From: JBBPZK01 sp965219175
GTDB lineage: Bacteria > Actinomycetota > Rubrobacteria > Rubrobacterales > Rubrobacteraceae
Assembly: GCA_965219175.1 (NCBI GenBank)
Contig: CBDCNI010000001.1
Location: 372,001-436,000 of the forward strand
DNA length: 64,000 nt
Reading direction: 5' to 3'
Both the position numbers and the translations under genes were made by a program. Shown here piece after piece: positions 17,320 to 26,761 of this stretch (its first letter is position 1; every line of letters begins with the position of its first letter). Below the pieces are notes generated by a model. The model worked only from the letters and a program-made list of their open reading frames with translations. It did no database searches and had not been told where the DNA came from.

Positions 17320-17645
17320 CCGCCGCCGGCTCTGAATTCTTCCACCGGGTTGACCGCGTAGCCGCGAGGAGTAGGGGAGAGGAGATTGTGGCTGACGAGG
17401 TCTCTCAGGGTGGCGGCTATCTCGGCGTCTGGAGAGGTCTTCAGGGCATCCCGGAGGTCGTGGTGGTTGATCTCCCCGCGTCTCAGGCAGGAGCAGAGGG
17501 TCGTGTATAGGACGCGAGCGGCGGGGGAGAGAGGGAGCGACCAGATCTCCGGTTCGTACCAGAACTCGCCTATGCCGACGGCGTTCTCCGGGCGGGAAGG
17601 GCGTGCGTCGCGCAGAGGGATCACCTCCGGCAGTTCGTCCGTCAC
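17316..17645 (-). CDS. Small winged-helix-like hypothetical protein
   Basis: 109 residues from GTG. The start overlaps the stop of the beta-CASP gene by one base (TAGTG), so the two are translationally coupled. Residues about 35-100 (LSPAARVLYTTLCSCLRRGE then HHDLRDALK, LRDLVSHNLLS) look like a winged helix-turn-helix with a beta-hairpin wing ending in RGYAV. It could be a DNA- or RNA-binding partner of the nuclease encoded just upstream. Function not established. Confidence 0.62.
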   Translation of the reverse strand: MTDELPEVIPLRDARPSRPENAVGIGEFWYEPEIWSLPLSPAARVLYTTLCSCLRRGEINHHDLRDALKTSPDAEIAATLRDLVSHNLLSPTPRGYAVNPVEEFRAGGG

Positions 17646-20191
17646 TAGAGTACGGTGCGTACCGTCTCCCCGACGGACGGGGTGTGTAGCTTGTGGTTCG
17701 GGGCGAGCTGGTAGGCAAGGTCGCTGATCCTACGCTTGGAGCCGTGGATCAGGATGATCTGACGCGGCGTGAGCTTGCCGGCTATGTCGAGCAGGTCTCC
17801 CTGGGTGCAGTGGGCGGCGAAGCTCACCCGCTCGACCCGCCACTCTTCCTCTTCTCCTTCGACCCGGTTGGTGCTGTATGAAGCGGCTGCGTTGGACGGG
17901 AGGATCACGGCGTTCTTCTCGCTCTTCTCTAGCCGCTTGCGGTAGAAAGCCGACGCTCCGCCCTGCATCGTGACCGGTGAGGCGATTATGGCGCACGGGC
18001 TCGTCAGTATCCGCTCTCGGGCGCTGTCGTCGTTGGCGACCGCCCGGATGTTACCGGAGGAGAAAAGCTCCTTCGGGTCGGTCTGCTGGAGGTAGGGCTT
18101 CATGTAGCTTAGCTGCTCGGCGTAGAGCCTCTCGGAGGTCGTTACGACCGAGCCGTCCACGTAGATGAATACGTCCCGGTCGAGGCCGTACTCTTTACCG
18201 AAATGCTTTAGTCCGAGGATGATCTCCTGGGCCTGGCCGAGGGCGTAGGTCGGTATCAGGACCGTCCCGCCCCGCGTGAGCGTGGTGTCGTTTATGGCTT
18301 CTACCATCGTCCGGATAGACTCCGAAAAGGGCTGGGGCTTCTGGTCGGCGAGCGTGGCTTCCATGATCAGGAGGTCTATGTCGCTGACGCTCGGCAATTG
18401 CGCCGATGGGATCGAGAAGTGGTCCTCCATGCAGATGTCCCCGGTATGAAAGACCGTCGCCGGCCCGCTTTCGAGCAGTACGCTCGCCGCCCCGAGGATG
18501 TGGCCGCTCTCTGTAAACGTGACCTTCGCGTCCCCGATCTTAAAAGGCTTGCCGAACGGCACCGGGACGAGCCTCTTACCGACCTCGTGGATCGGCGCTC
18601 CTCCGGGCAGGCCGCCGCCCATCGCCGAGTGGTCGTTGAGCGCACTGATAATGAGCCTCGCCGACGGCGGCGTGCAGTAGATCGGCAACCCCGGCCGGTC
18701 ACGCACCAGCAGCGGCAGCGCTCCACAATGGTCCAGGTGCGCGTGCGTCACGACCGCGCCGTCCAGCGCGTCGAGCGACTTGAAATCCGGCGCTAGAGGT
18801 CCCCTTCCGTCCGGTTTTATCCCGGCGTCAACGAGCACCCGGCTTCTACCAAAATCCAGCAGGTGGCTGCTGCCGCCCACCGCGCCGGCCCCACCGAGAG
18901 CCCGAAATGAGAGCGTAGGACGGGACTTGGGCTTCACCTCCGGTTTCAGGCCATTTGCCAGATCCACTGTTAGGTCCGCCGTCAGGCTCGCGGGCCGCCC
19001 TGCACTTCGTCCGGCTCCGGAAGGGTCCGACTCTTCGGCGTCGTCTTTCTCTGTCCGGGTCCTCGAACGAGAACGGTGTGCGCGAGTCTCGCCGCGAGCA
19101 TCGCCACGGGCATTATTTAGAGAGCTGCTCTGTGGCTCGCGCAGGTCGTTGTGGGCCTGGAGCACTTTGCCCATGAACTCCAGGAGTTGGGCGGTCCTCG
19201 GGCCTGAGTCGAGGGAGTTTGGCAGGCTGCCGACCTCGTTCTTTACGGCTCGCATAAGCAGTTCCCCGAAGCCTGTGTCGGTAAACCGGGCGCTCTCCAG
19301 GGCGGCCCTAATTCGATCCCGCTCCTCGCTGACGCGCTCTAGCTCCTGGTGCATCTCCTCGACTCGCTCCGCTGCTTTGGCGTAGGCTGCGCGTTCGCTC
19401 TCCAGCGCTTTTTCCAGGTGGTCGCTACGCCGCTCCATATCGGAGGCCCGGCTGTTTAACTGCGCGCGCAGGTCCAGGGCGATCTGCGCATTCTCCTCCG
19501 CCTTCTTCGCCAGGGTCGAGGCTCTCTCGCGCTCCCCGCGCAAAACCTCTATCTCCTCGCCAAGCGCTGCGGACTGCTCGCCCGCCACCCGTGAGGAGAA
19601 CGAGAGACGCTCGTTCTCCCGCTTGAGTTCCTCCAGGCGCTCTTCCAACTCCCTGGTGTGGGCGTCCTCCGAGGCGCGCTTCTGGGCCTTCTGGTTCTCC
19701 TCCCGCCACTGCTCCAGGAGCACGGCTACGGTATCCGGGTCCGCCTCTTGTTCGCCGACCAGGGCGGCCAGCAAAAGACCTTCCGTGGTGTGCGTTTCTG
19801 TGAGAGCGCCCAGCTTATCTTTCGAAAAGTCTTGCAGCGCTTCGTAAGTCTCTGGTGGGATCTGCTCGGCGACCGCGGTACGGAAAGCTCCCCAGGCCGC
19901 CTCATACTGCAAAATTCTGCGCGAAAGTCCCCGCAACATCTGGGCGCTGCCACCGGATTTGCGGGTGAGGGCGTCCGCCTGAATGCCACGGGGCAATAAG
20001 ACTTCATCCAGGCCCGGTACGATCTTGCAGAGGTTCGCCAGGGTCCGGCGGGTGTCTAGCCTCTCAAGCTTCCGCCGGACCAATTCCTCCGGCAGGTCTT
20101 CAGGCGGCAACCGGTGCGCGTTTTGCCCGACTCCTTCGTCATCCGGCGTCCCTGTCTCAATTTCTCCATCTCTGGGTATGGGATCTGACAC
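17645..20191 (-). CDS. Beta-CASP metallo-beta-lactamase nuclease fused to long N-terminal coiled coil
   Basis: 848 residues. The C-terminal ~430 residues are an RNA-specific MBL/beta-CASP domain of the CPSF73-like or KH-less bacterial type. Motif 2 is HAHLDH at 483-488, further metal ligands are in SGHILGAASV and FHTGDICME, and the C-terminal His is in ILIHGSKRR. The beta-CASP insert includes GTVLIPTYALGQAQE. Such enzymes process RNA as endo- or 5'-exonucleases using two zinc ions. The N-terminal ~350 residues are different: a helical domain (about 30-170), then a long coiled coil rich in Glu/Arg/Ala (about 170-310), then an acidic linker. That extension doubles the usual length. It is first in a pair with the winged-helix protein. 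Confidence 0.85.
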   Translation of the reverse strand: MSDPIPRDGEIETGTPDDEGVGQNAHRLPPEDLPEELVRRKLERLDTRRTLANLCKIVPGLDEVLLPRGIQADALTRKSGGSAQMLRGLSRRILQYEAAWGAFRTAVAEQIPPETYEALQDFSKDKLGALTETHTTEGLLLAALVGEQEADPDTVAVLLEQWREENQKAQKRASEDAHTRELEERLEELKRENERLSFSSRVAGEQSAALGEEIEVLRGERERASTLAKKAEENAQIALDLRAQLNSRASDMERRSDHLEKALESERAAYAKAAERVEEMHQELERVSEERDRIRAALESARFTDTGFGELLMRAVKNEVGSLPNSLDSGPRTAQLLEFMGKVLQAHNDLREPQSSSLNNARGDARGETRAHRSRSRTRTEKDDAEESDPSGAGRSAGRPASLTADLTVDLANGLKPEVKPKSRPTLSFRALGGAGAVGGSSHLLDFGRSRVLVDAGIKPDGRGPLAPDFKSLDALDGAVVTHAHLDHCGALPLLVRDRPGLPIYCTPPSARLIISALNDHSAMGGGLPGGAPIHEVGKRLVPVPFGKPFKIGDAKVTFTESGHILGAASVLLESGPATVFHTGDICMEDHFSIPSAQLPSVSDIDLLIMEATLADQKPQPFSESIRTMVEAINDTTLTRGGTVLIPTYALGQAQEIILGLKHFGKEYGLDRDVFIYVDGSVVTTSERLYAEQLSYMKPYLQQTDPKELFSSGNIRAVANDDSARERILTSPCAIIASPVTMQGGASAFYRKRLEKSEKNAVILPSNAAASYSTNRVEGEEEEWRVERVSFAAHCTQGDLLDIAGKLTPRQIILIHGSKRRISDLAYQLAPNHKLHTPSVGETVRTVL

Positions 20192-20310
20192 GGTACTTCC
20201 TTCCGTGGATGCGAGTGTTTAGTAGCACTTTCATACTCCATAAATTTTATCATGACGGTTTATATGATCCCCTTCTTCCAAACATCGCGGCGCTGGTATA
20301 AACTCCGCGC

Positions 20311-20583
20311 ATGGATAGAGAGCCTTCGATAGAGAGCGTGAAGATCAGGGGAAACTCGCCCGGCCGCTACCCGATACTGGTGGTCGAATTGCCAGATGGA
20401 CAACTCAAAACACTCTACTACGAGACCGGATACGACCTCGACCGCTCGAAAGCCGTGGAAGAAAGCTGGTTCCGGGAGAACGCCATCGGCCGGCATAGTT
20501 TCGTCGAAGTGGACCCCCCGCGAGAAGTCGCGGTCTCCGAACTCGGTGACTTCGCCCGCCGGGAACTACTCGAAGCCCCTTAA
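20311..20583 (+). CDS. Small hypothetical protein
   Basis: 90 residues from ATG. Acidic, soluble, with beta-strands around YPILVVELPDGQLKTLYYET and a C-terminal helix. No family recognised. It sits between the divergent beta-CASP gene and the convergent kinase gene. Codon use is in keeping with neighbours and no long competing frame exists, so it is likely a real gene of unknown role. Confidence 0.55.
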   Translation: MDREPSIESVKIRGNSPGRYPILVVELPDGQLKTLYYETGYDLDRSKAVEESWFRENAIGRHSFVEVDPPREVAVSELGDFARRELLEAP

Positions 20584-20614
20584 AGAACCAGGCTAGGCCG
20601 GGCTCCCCGGAAAC

Positions 20615-22723
20615 TTAATTCTTATTCTTCCCGATTGCCTTGTCTATATTGTCCTGGACTTTTTTCTGGATCTTATCGTTCAAGTTACCTTGCTTCTTGT
20701 CGCCGGCATTCTGCTTTGGCGTCTTGTTGTTGCTCCCCTGGTTCTGGCCCGCCCCCGGCGTCTGATTGTCGGGCTGAGGTTGCGGCGTTGGCTGTTGTAG
20801 CGCCGGTGCCGGCTGAGGTTGCGGAGTTGGTTGTGGCGTTGGTTGGGGAGGCCCCGAGCTGTAGGAGAGCTTCACGTAAGTGCCGGGGTCTACGTTGGTG
20901 CCGGAGCCCGGAGCTGTCGAGACGACCGTGCCGGCCGCCTGGTCGCTCTGGACCTGAACGGCGTTGTAGCCGAGTCCTGCGTTCAATATGGTCTGCTTCG
21001 CCGCTTCGACATTCTGTCCTACCACGTCAGGGACGGAGATCTGCTGCGGCCCGGAACTGAGCGTGATGTCCACGGCGGTTCCGGGGTCGACCTGGGTTCC
21101 TGGGACGGGGCTCTGGTCTATGACGCCGCCCTTGGCGACCGAGCTGCTCGGCGCCTCGCTCTGGTTGCCGAGCTTCAAGCCCGCGCCTTCCAGTTGGCTC
21201 TCCGCTTCGGAGGCGGTCGCGCCGTAAGGTAGGTCCGGGACCGCGACCGTGTTAGGTCCCTTGCCGACCGTGATCTTCACCTCCGAGCCGACGCCAGCCT
21301 TCTCGCCAACTCCCGGACTCTGGCCCGTCACCAGCCCTTCCTGGCTCTGGTCGCTCGTCTGCTCTTCCACCTTGACCTTGAATCCGGCGTCTTTCAGCGT
21401 GCTCTCGGCCTGGTCCCTCGTAGACCCCTGAACGTCCGGCACGCCGGCAACCTGCTTCCCGCTAACCGTTACGGAAATATCCGACCCCTTCGCCGCCTTA
21501 CCGCTGTCAGGCTTCTGGCTCAGGATAGTGTCTACCGGCTTCTCGCTATCCTTCCTGTCCGCCACTTTGACGTTGAAGTCTTTCCCGACCTTTTTGCGGG
21601 CCTCGTTCAGGGTCATGCCTGAAAGGTCCGGGACGCTGATCCTGGGCGTATTGCCTCCGGAACCGTTGGCTGATGAACTCCCCTGCTGGTTCTGCAAGAG
21701 GTTGTATCCCGCCCAGCCAAGCGGTATCAGGAGCGCGAGGATCACCAGGGCGATGATCCACGGCAGTATCCCTCTCTTCCGGCTACTTCCACTCGTCCTC
21801 GCGCTCGCTGCGCGCGTGGGCGTGACGCGGGTGTTGCGGCGGGTGCTCTGCATCGGGGGCGTGACCTGGTTCATAAGTTTGGTGGTTGCCCCGCTTACCG
21901 GGCTCAGGCCCTCGCTCGCCCGGTCGAGGTCTTTCGCCAGCTCCGCGGCGCTCGCGTAGCGGTCCTTCGGGTCTTTCGCGAGCAGCCGGCACGTTATGGC
22001 GTTTATACTCTCCGGGATGGATGGGTCCACCTCTATCGGCGGTTTCAGTTGCCCGTTTACGTGTTTCATCGCGATCCCGATGGGCGTTTCGGCGTCGTAG
22101 GGCAACTCTCCGGTTAGCATCTCGTAGAGTACGACGCCCAAAGAGTACAGATCGCTCGGGGGACCGACGGATTCGCCCATCGCCTGCTCCGGAGAGATGT
22201 AGTGGGCGGTTCCCATTATGGAGCCGGTTCTGGTCATCGTGGAGGAGGAGGCCGCCCGCGCTATCCCGAAGTCTGTGACTTTGATGTCCCCGGAGTCGGT
22301 TATGAGTATGTTGTGGGGTTTTATGTCCCGATGGATGACGCCTTTCCGGTGCGCCACCTGCAACGCCTCGGCGATCTGGGCCGCCACCGCCGCCGCCGTG
22401 CGGGCCGGAAGCGGGCCGCGTTTTAGGATGCGGTCCTTCAAAGTCCCCCCGGAAAGGTACTCCATCGCTATGTAGTAAGTCCCGGTCTCGGACTCGCCCC
22501 GGTCGTAAATGGGAACTATGTTCGGGTGCGAGAGGGCTGCGGCGTGCTGGGCTTCGCGCCTGAAACGCTCCACGAATTCGTCGTCGTGGGCGTAGCGGCC
22601 GTTCATCACCTTGAGTGCCACGTCCCTGCCGAGCACGTCGTCGTGGGCTAGGTAGACCTCGGCCATGCCGCCATTGCCGAGCGGCTTCTCTATCCGGTAG
22701 CGGTTGTCTACTAGCTGTTCCAC
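20615..22723 (-). CDS. pknB: Ser/Thr protein kinase with four PASTA domains
   Basis: 702 residues. Membrane receptor kinase that senses peptidoglycan fragments or lipid II and phosphorylates envelope-growth and division proteins. The kinase domain covers about residues 1-270: glycine loop GNGGMAEVYLAHDD, VALKVM lysine, HRDIKPHN catalytic loop, DFG in VTDFGIA, and activation loop with Thr/Ser residues. A basic juxtamembrane linker precedes one helix at about 320-340 (GILPWIIALVILALLIPLGW). Outside are four PASTA repeats (starting ISVPDLSG, GVPDVQG, VAVPDLPYG, ISVPDVVG). The C-terminus is an unusual Pro/Gln-rich tail followed by a Lys/Asn-rich end. It is the last gene of the seven-gene operon. 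Confidence 0.96.
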   Translation of the reverse strand: MEQLVDNRYRIEKPLGNGGMAEVYLAHDDVLGRDVALKVMNGRYAHDDEFVERFRREAQHAAALSHPNIVPIYDRGESETGTYYIAMEYLSGGTLKDRILKRGPLPARTAAAVAAQIAEALQVAHRKGVIHRDIKPHNILITDSGDIKVTDFGIARAASSSTMTRTGSIMGTAHYISPEQAMGESVGPPSDLYSLGVVLYEMLTGELPYDAETPIGIAMKHVNGQLKPPIEVDPSIPESINAITCRLLAKDPKDRYASAAELAKDLDRASEGLSPVSGATTKLMNQVTPPMQSTRRNTRVTPTRAASARTSGSSRKRGILPWIIALVILALLIPLGWAGYNLLQNQQGSSSANGSGGNTPRISVPDLSGMTLNEARKKVGKDFNVKVADRKDSEKPVDTILSQKPDSGKAAKGSDISVTVSGKQVAGVPDVQGSTRDQAESTLKDAGFKVKVEEQTSDQSQEGLVTGQSPGVGEKAGVGSEVKITVGKGPNTVAVPDLPYGATASEAESQLEGAGLKLGNQSEAPSSSVAKGGVIDQSPVPGTQVDPGTAVDITLSSGPQQISVPDVVGQNVEAAKQTILNAGLGYNAVQVQSDQAAGTVVSTAPGSGTNVDPGTYVKLSYSSGPPQPTPQPTPQPQPAPALQQPTPQPQPDNQTPGAGQNQGSNNKTPKQNAGDKKQGNLNDKIQKKVQDNIDKAIGKNKN

Positions 22724-22751
22724 GTTCAGGGCATTATACCGTTGCTCGGAA

Positions 22752-24185
22752 TCACTTCTTGTTGCCCTTCAGGTACTCTTCCATGATCTTCTTCGTAGCC
22801 GGGAGCGCTGCTTTCTCGCCGTCGCCACCGTTCTCTATAAGGGTGGCTATGGCTATCTTCGGGTTTTTCTCGGGCGCGAAGGCGATGTACCAGGAGTTCG
22901 GGGCGCCGCCCGGAACCTCGGCGGTCCCCGTCTTGGCCGCCACCTCGACCCCTTTTATCGCACCGGCCGGGGCCGTTCCCTTATCCGTCACGACCATGTG
23001 CATCATCTTGGTCAGGGTTTTGGCCGTACCTTCGTCGATCACCTGCTTACGTTCGCTCGACGCGGGCCGGTCCAGGATCACACCGTCCGAAGACCTTACT
23101 TCCTTGATGAGTTGCGGCTCCATCATAACGCCGTTGTTTGCTATGGCGGCGGTCATCATCGCCATCTCGAAGGTGTTGGTCTGTACCTGAGCCTGCCCGA
23201 AGGAGGCGGCGGCCAGGTAGTTGCCGTCCCACTCCGAGGGAGGCGGACCCATGCTGGACGGCGTAACCGGCAGCGGGAAGTCTTTGTAGGAGTCGCCGAA
23301 GCCGAACTGTTGGGCCATGTCGTAGAGCGCCTGCGCGTGGACTTTTTCGGTTGCTATCTTGGCGAAGATGACGTTTATCGACTTGGCGTAAGCCTCGTCG
23401 AACGGGAGTTGTCCGTAGCGGTAGCCGCCGTAGTTGGTGATCCTGTAACCGCCCGGCGCCGCCTGGTAGCTGCCCGAGTCGAAGAACTTGTCCGAGGGCT
23501 TGACCCCTTTTTTCAGGGCGGCCGCGGCCGTGATGGTCTTCATCACCGAGCCTGGGGCGTAGAGGCCTTGAGTGGCCCGGTTGAGGAGCGGTTGGTTGGG
23601 GTCGTTCCGGATCTGCTTGAAGCGCTCGTCTATGTTGTTCGGGTCGTAGGATGGATAGGAGACGAGCGCGAGGATACGGCCGGTCTGCGGGTCGAGCGCC
23701 ACGACCGAGCCACGGCCGGTCTTGCTCTGGGAGATCTGGTCTCGGGCGACTTTCTGGAGCTTCGGATCCAGGGTGAGCGTGATGTTGTTGCCGGGCTGCG
23801 GCCCGCCGGTGAACTGGTTTATGAGCTGGTCCAGGGTCTCGGGCTGCTTGGTCGCCGAGAGGTTCGAGTTCTCCCCGATCTCGACACCCGTCGCCCCATA
23901 TTTCTGGCTCCAGTAACCGACCACATCCGCGTACAACGACCCCCCCGGATAGACGCGCTTGTAGGAGCCGTCTTTCTGCTTCTCGCTCTTCGCCAGCACG
24001 GTATTGCCGTCGCCCGCCACGATGACGCCGCGCGGCGACTGCACGTTTCTCTTGGTCTGCAATCCGTTGTGAGGGTTGTCCGCGAGGGCTTTCTGAGCGT
24101 AGACCTGCCAGTAGGCGAGCACCCCGACGAGCGCCGCGAACCCGAGCACGAAGAGGTAGAAAGAGCGCCTTACCTGCGTGTTCAT
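22752..24185 (-). CDS. pbpA: Penicillin-binding protein, class B transpeptidase
   Basis: 477 residues. Cross-links peptidoglycan peptides outside the membrane. One N-terminal membrane helix (about 8-26), then the dimerisation region (NVQSPRGVIVAGDGNTVLA) and the transpeptidase domain. Active-site motifs: SxxK as S213-K216 in PGSVMKT, SxN as SIN at 269-271, and KTG in AAKTGTAEVPGG near the C-terminus. There is no PASTA tail. Its start overlaps the rodA stop by 4 bases; partner of RodA in elongation or division. Confidence 0.94.
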   Translation of the reverse strand: MNTQVRRSFYLFVLGFAALVGVLAYWQVYAQKALADNPHNGLQTKRNVQSPRGVIVAGDGNTVLAKSEKQKDGSYKRVYPGGSLYADVVGYWSQKYGATGVEIGENSNLSATKQPETLDQLINQFTGGPQPGNNITLTLDPKLQKVARDQISQSKTGRGSVVALDPQTGRILALVSYPSYDPNNIDERFKQIRNDPNQPLLNRATQGLYAPGSVMKTITAAAALKKGVKPSDKFFDSGSYQAAPGGYRITNYGGYRYGQLPFDEAYAKSINVIFAKIATEKVHAQALYDMAQQFGFGDSYKDFPLPVTPSSMGPPPSEWDGNYLAAASFGQAQVQTNTFEMAMMTAAIANNGVMMEPQLIKEVRSSDGVILDRPASSERKQVIDEGTAKTLTKMMHMVVTDKGTAPAGAIKGVEVAAKTGTAEVPGGAPNSWYIAFAPEKNPKIAIATLIENGGDGEKAALPATKKIMEEYLKGNKK

Positions 24186-25483
24186 CCGGCCCCGGCTTTC
24201 CCGGAGACCCTGACCAGCTTCTTGCCCGCCTTCTCGGAGATGACTAGGAGTAGGCCGGTCAGGATAAAGCTGCCCACCACCGAGGAGCCGCCGTAGGAGA
24301 CGAAGGGGAGTGTTATGCCGGTCAGCGGGATGGCTTTGGTTACGCCGCCGACGATGATGATGGTCTGGATGGCGAGCGTGGAGGCGAGCCCGAAGGCAAG
24401 GAGCTTAGAGGCAGGGTCTTCGGTGAGCATCGCTATCTTGATCCCCCGGTAGACGAAGGCGAGGAAGGCGAGCAGGACCGCCGTCGCGCCGATCAAACCT
24501 AGTTCGCTGGCTATGGCGGAGAAGATGAAGTCCGTCTGTACCTCCGGGATAGTCTGGGAGTATCCCGCGCCGAGGCCGGTCCCGGTGATGCCGCCGTCGG
24601 CTATGTTAAAGAGGCTCTGAAGGATCTGAAAACCTATGCCGTCGGCGTATTTCCAGGGGTCGAGCCAGGTCTCCACCCGGACTTGCACGCGGCCGACCAG
24701 CAGGTAGGCCGCGAAAGAGCCGACAGCGAAGAGGGCGCCGCCGATCATGAGGTAGGCCGACCGTCCCGTGGCGACGTACAGCATCAAGAGGGGCACGGCG
24801 AAGAAGAGCAGGCTGCTCCCGAGGTCTTTTTCGAGGACGAGCAGCCCGACCGAGGCTGCCCACACCAGCGCGACGGGGCCGAAGTATTTGAGTGGGGGGA
24901 GTTGGACGCCGAGGAAAGAGCGGCTCGTGGCCGCCATTACGTCCCGTTTCTCTGCGAGGTAGCCGGCGAAGAAGATCACGAGCGCTATCCGGGCGAACTC
25001 CGAGGGCTGGAAGTTGACCGGCCCGAACCTGACCCACAGCCGCGCCCCGTTGACCTCGTAACCGAAGGGCGTGAAGGTCAGGGCGATGAGCGCGAAGGCC
25101 GCGAACGCGAAGAGGTACTTGTAGTCGAAGAGGCGCTCGTAGTTACGGAAGAAGAAGATCATGAACAAGAGCGCGGCGCTACCGACCAGGATCCAGATCG
25201 CCTGTGTGATCGTCAGTCTCTGCGCGCCGAACAAATCGTAGGTGAGACGGAAGATCATAACGAGCCCTATGCCGGTCAGAAAAGTAACTATCGGCAAGAG
25301 CAGCGTGTCGGCGTGCGGTAGCCACAACCTCACCACCACGTAGACGGCGAATAGGGTCCCCGCGTAATAGGCGCCGTAGATCAAGGGCGGGCTCGTAGTC
25401 TCCTGCGCGAAGATGAGCGTGGCGAACCCCAGAGTCGTCACCAGCAGCGCCAGGACCATCGGCAGCGTCGTCCGTCGGGCCAC
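24182..25483 (-). CDS. rodA: Peptidoglycan glycosyltransferase of the SEDS family (RodA/FtsW)
   Basis: 433 residues, about ten membrane helices. SEDS proteins polymerise lipid II glycan strands. Typical segments are visible: VNGARLWVRFGPVNFQPSEFARIALVIFFAGYLA (two parts, with the conserved Pro-Ser-Glu), LEKDLGSSLLFFAVPLLMLY with the catalytic-region Asp, GTGLGAGYSQTIPEVQTDFI and the C-terminal LTGITLPFVSYGGSS. Genes for phosphatase and PBP flank it, 2 bases upstream and overlapping downstream. The PBP partner supplies transpeptidation. Confidence 0.94.
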   Translation of the reverse strand: MARRTTLPMVLALLVTTLGFATLIFAQETTSPPLIYGAYYAGTLFAVYVVVRLWLPHADTLLLPIVTFLTGIGLVMIFRLTYDLFGAQRLTITQAIWILVGSAALLFMIFFFRNYERLFDYKYLFAFAAFALIALTFTPFGYEVNGARLWVRFGPVNFQPSEFARIALVIFFAGYLAEKRDVMAATSRSFLGVQLPPLKYFGPVALVWAASVGLLVLEKDLGSSLLFFAVPLLMLYVATGRSAYLMIGGALFAVGSFAAYLLVGRVQVRVETWLDPWKYADGIGFQILQSLFNIADGGITGTGLGAGYSQTIPEVQTDFIFSAIASELGLIGATAVLLAFLAFVYRGIKIAMLTEDPASKLLAFGLASTLAIQTIIIVGGVTKAIPLTGITLPFVSYGGSSVVGSFILTGLLLVISEKAGKKLVRVSGKAGAG

Positions 25484-25485
25484 GG

Positions 25486-26751
25486 CTAGCGGCTCCTCAA
25501 GCTGCCCAGGACCTTGTCTACGTCTTTCTTGGTATAGAGTTTGTGGTCCCGTATCTGGGCCTGGTAAGGTTCGGCGACCTGCTTCTCCTTGAGGCTAGTC
25601 CGCTTGTACTCGACGTTTAGCCGGAGCTTCTGGATGTTGTACGGCAACCCCTGATAGGCGACGACGGTGCTGTTGTCGTAGCCGAGGAAGTAGCGGGTGC
25701 TGGCCCAGAAATAGACGGGCGAGAGCAGGGCGGCGACCACCACGAGCGCCGCGATCGTCCGCATCAGCCACGCGAGCGAACGCAAGTCGCGCCTGCGCCT
25801 GCGCTTGCGGATAGGTTCCCTCTCCGGCTCCCATTCCTCGACACGCCCGGAACGATTTTCCCTGGAGGGATCCGTCGTGTTCCAAGGGTCCCGCCTCTCC
25901 CCGCCTCTACGACCTCCCTGGTCTCCTACCTGCGGGGCGACTCTTTCCGGGGAGGCGACCCGAAACTCCTGGGTGTCGCCTGAGACCTCTTCGATGGGCG
26001 ACTCTCCGTCGTGACCCTCCGGCGCTTCGTGCTCTTTTACGTCGGCGACGACGGCTGTCACGTTGTCGGAGCCTCCGGCGTCCAGCGCGGCCGAGAGGAG
26101 CCTGCGGGCCGCAGTCTCCGGGTCTCCGGAGGGTTCGGCCAGTATCCTCTGGATGCGGTCTTCCGGGACCATGTCCGAGAGCCCATCGGAGCAGAGCAGC
26201 AGCCTGTCCCCGGCTTCGACGTCCAGCGTTGCGGTATCTACCTGTATCTCCTCGGCTGCGCCCAAAGCGCGGGTGATGAGGTTCTTCTGCGGATGCCCGG
26301 CTGCTTCGGCGCGGGTCAGTTCGCCGCTACGGATCAACTCCGAGACGAGCGAGTGGTCCTCCGTCAGATACCTGAGCTCCTCGCCGCGCAGCAGGTACGC
26401 CCGCGAGTCCCCGACGTGGGCGACCTCCGCCTCCGATCCTCCCGGCTCCTCGGTAAACCGGACGGCGACTATAGTCGTCCCCATCCCGGAGAGCTTTTCG
26501 TCGTCGCGGGCGGCGGCGAGTATCCGGCGGTTCGCCTCCTGAATAGCCTCCTCGAACGACTCGTCCGGCTCGAGCGTCTTCAGGACTTCTACGGTGATGG
26601 AGCTCGCCACCTCTCCCGCCTCGAACCCGCCGATGCCGTCGGCGACCACCAGGAGCGTCGGGTCGCGACCGTCTCCTACGAGCAGGGCGTCCTCGTTGTT
26701 CTGACGGACCTTGCCCGCGTCGGTTACGCCGAAATGTTCCAGGGAAAGCAT
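25486..26751 (-). CDS. pstP: PP2C-family Ser/Thr protein phosphatase
   Basis: 421 residues. Removes phosphate from the kinases and targets of this operon using two or three Mn2+ ions. The catalytic domain covers about residues 1-240, with VVADGIGGFEAGE, GMGTTIVAVRF, HVGDSRAYLLRGE, LLCSDGLSDMV and GSDNVTAVV all present. A charged linker of about 90 residues precedes one membrane helix (about 335-352, IAALVVVAALLSPVYFWAS) and a short extracellular part. Layout agrees with PstP of M. tuberculosis. Confidence 0.95.
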   Translation of the reverse strand: MLSLEHFGVTDAGKVRQNNEDALLVGDGRDPTLLVVADGIGGFEAGEVASSITVEVLKTLEPDESFEEAIQEANRRILAAARDDEKLSGMGTTIVAVRFTEEPGGSEAEVAHVGDSRAYLLRGEELRYLTEDHSLVSELIRSGELTRAEAAGHPQKNLITRALGAAEEIQVDTATLDVEAGDRLLLCSDGLSDMVPEDRIQRILAEPSGDPETAARRLLSAALDAGGSDNVTAVVADVKEHEAPEGHDGESPIEEVSGDTQEFRVASPERVAPQVGDQGGRRGGERRDPWNTTDPSRENRSGRVEEWEPEREPIRKRRRRRDLRSLAWLMRTIAALVVVAALLSPVYFWASTRYFLGYDNSTVVAYQGLPYNIQKLRLNVEYKRTSLKEKQVAEPYQAQIRDHKLYTKKDVDKVLGSLRSR

Positions 26752-26761
26752 CTTTAGCGGA

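Noticed and set aside
22704..24296. 530-codon open frame on the plus strand opposite pbpA
   Set aside because: It is the antisense shadow of a well-supported PBP gene. High GC lengthens such frames, and it has no recognisable domain.
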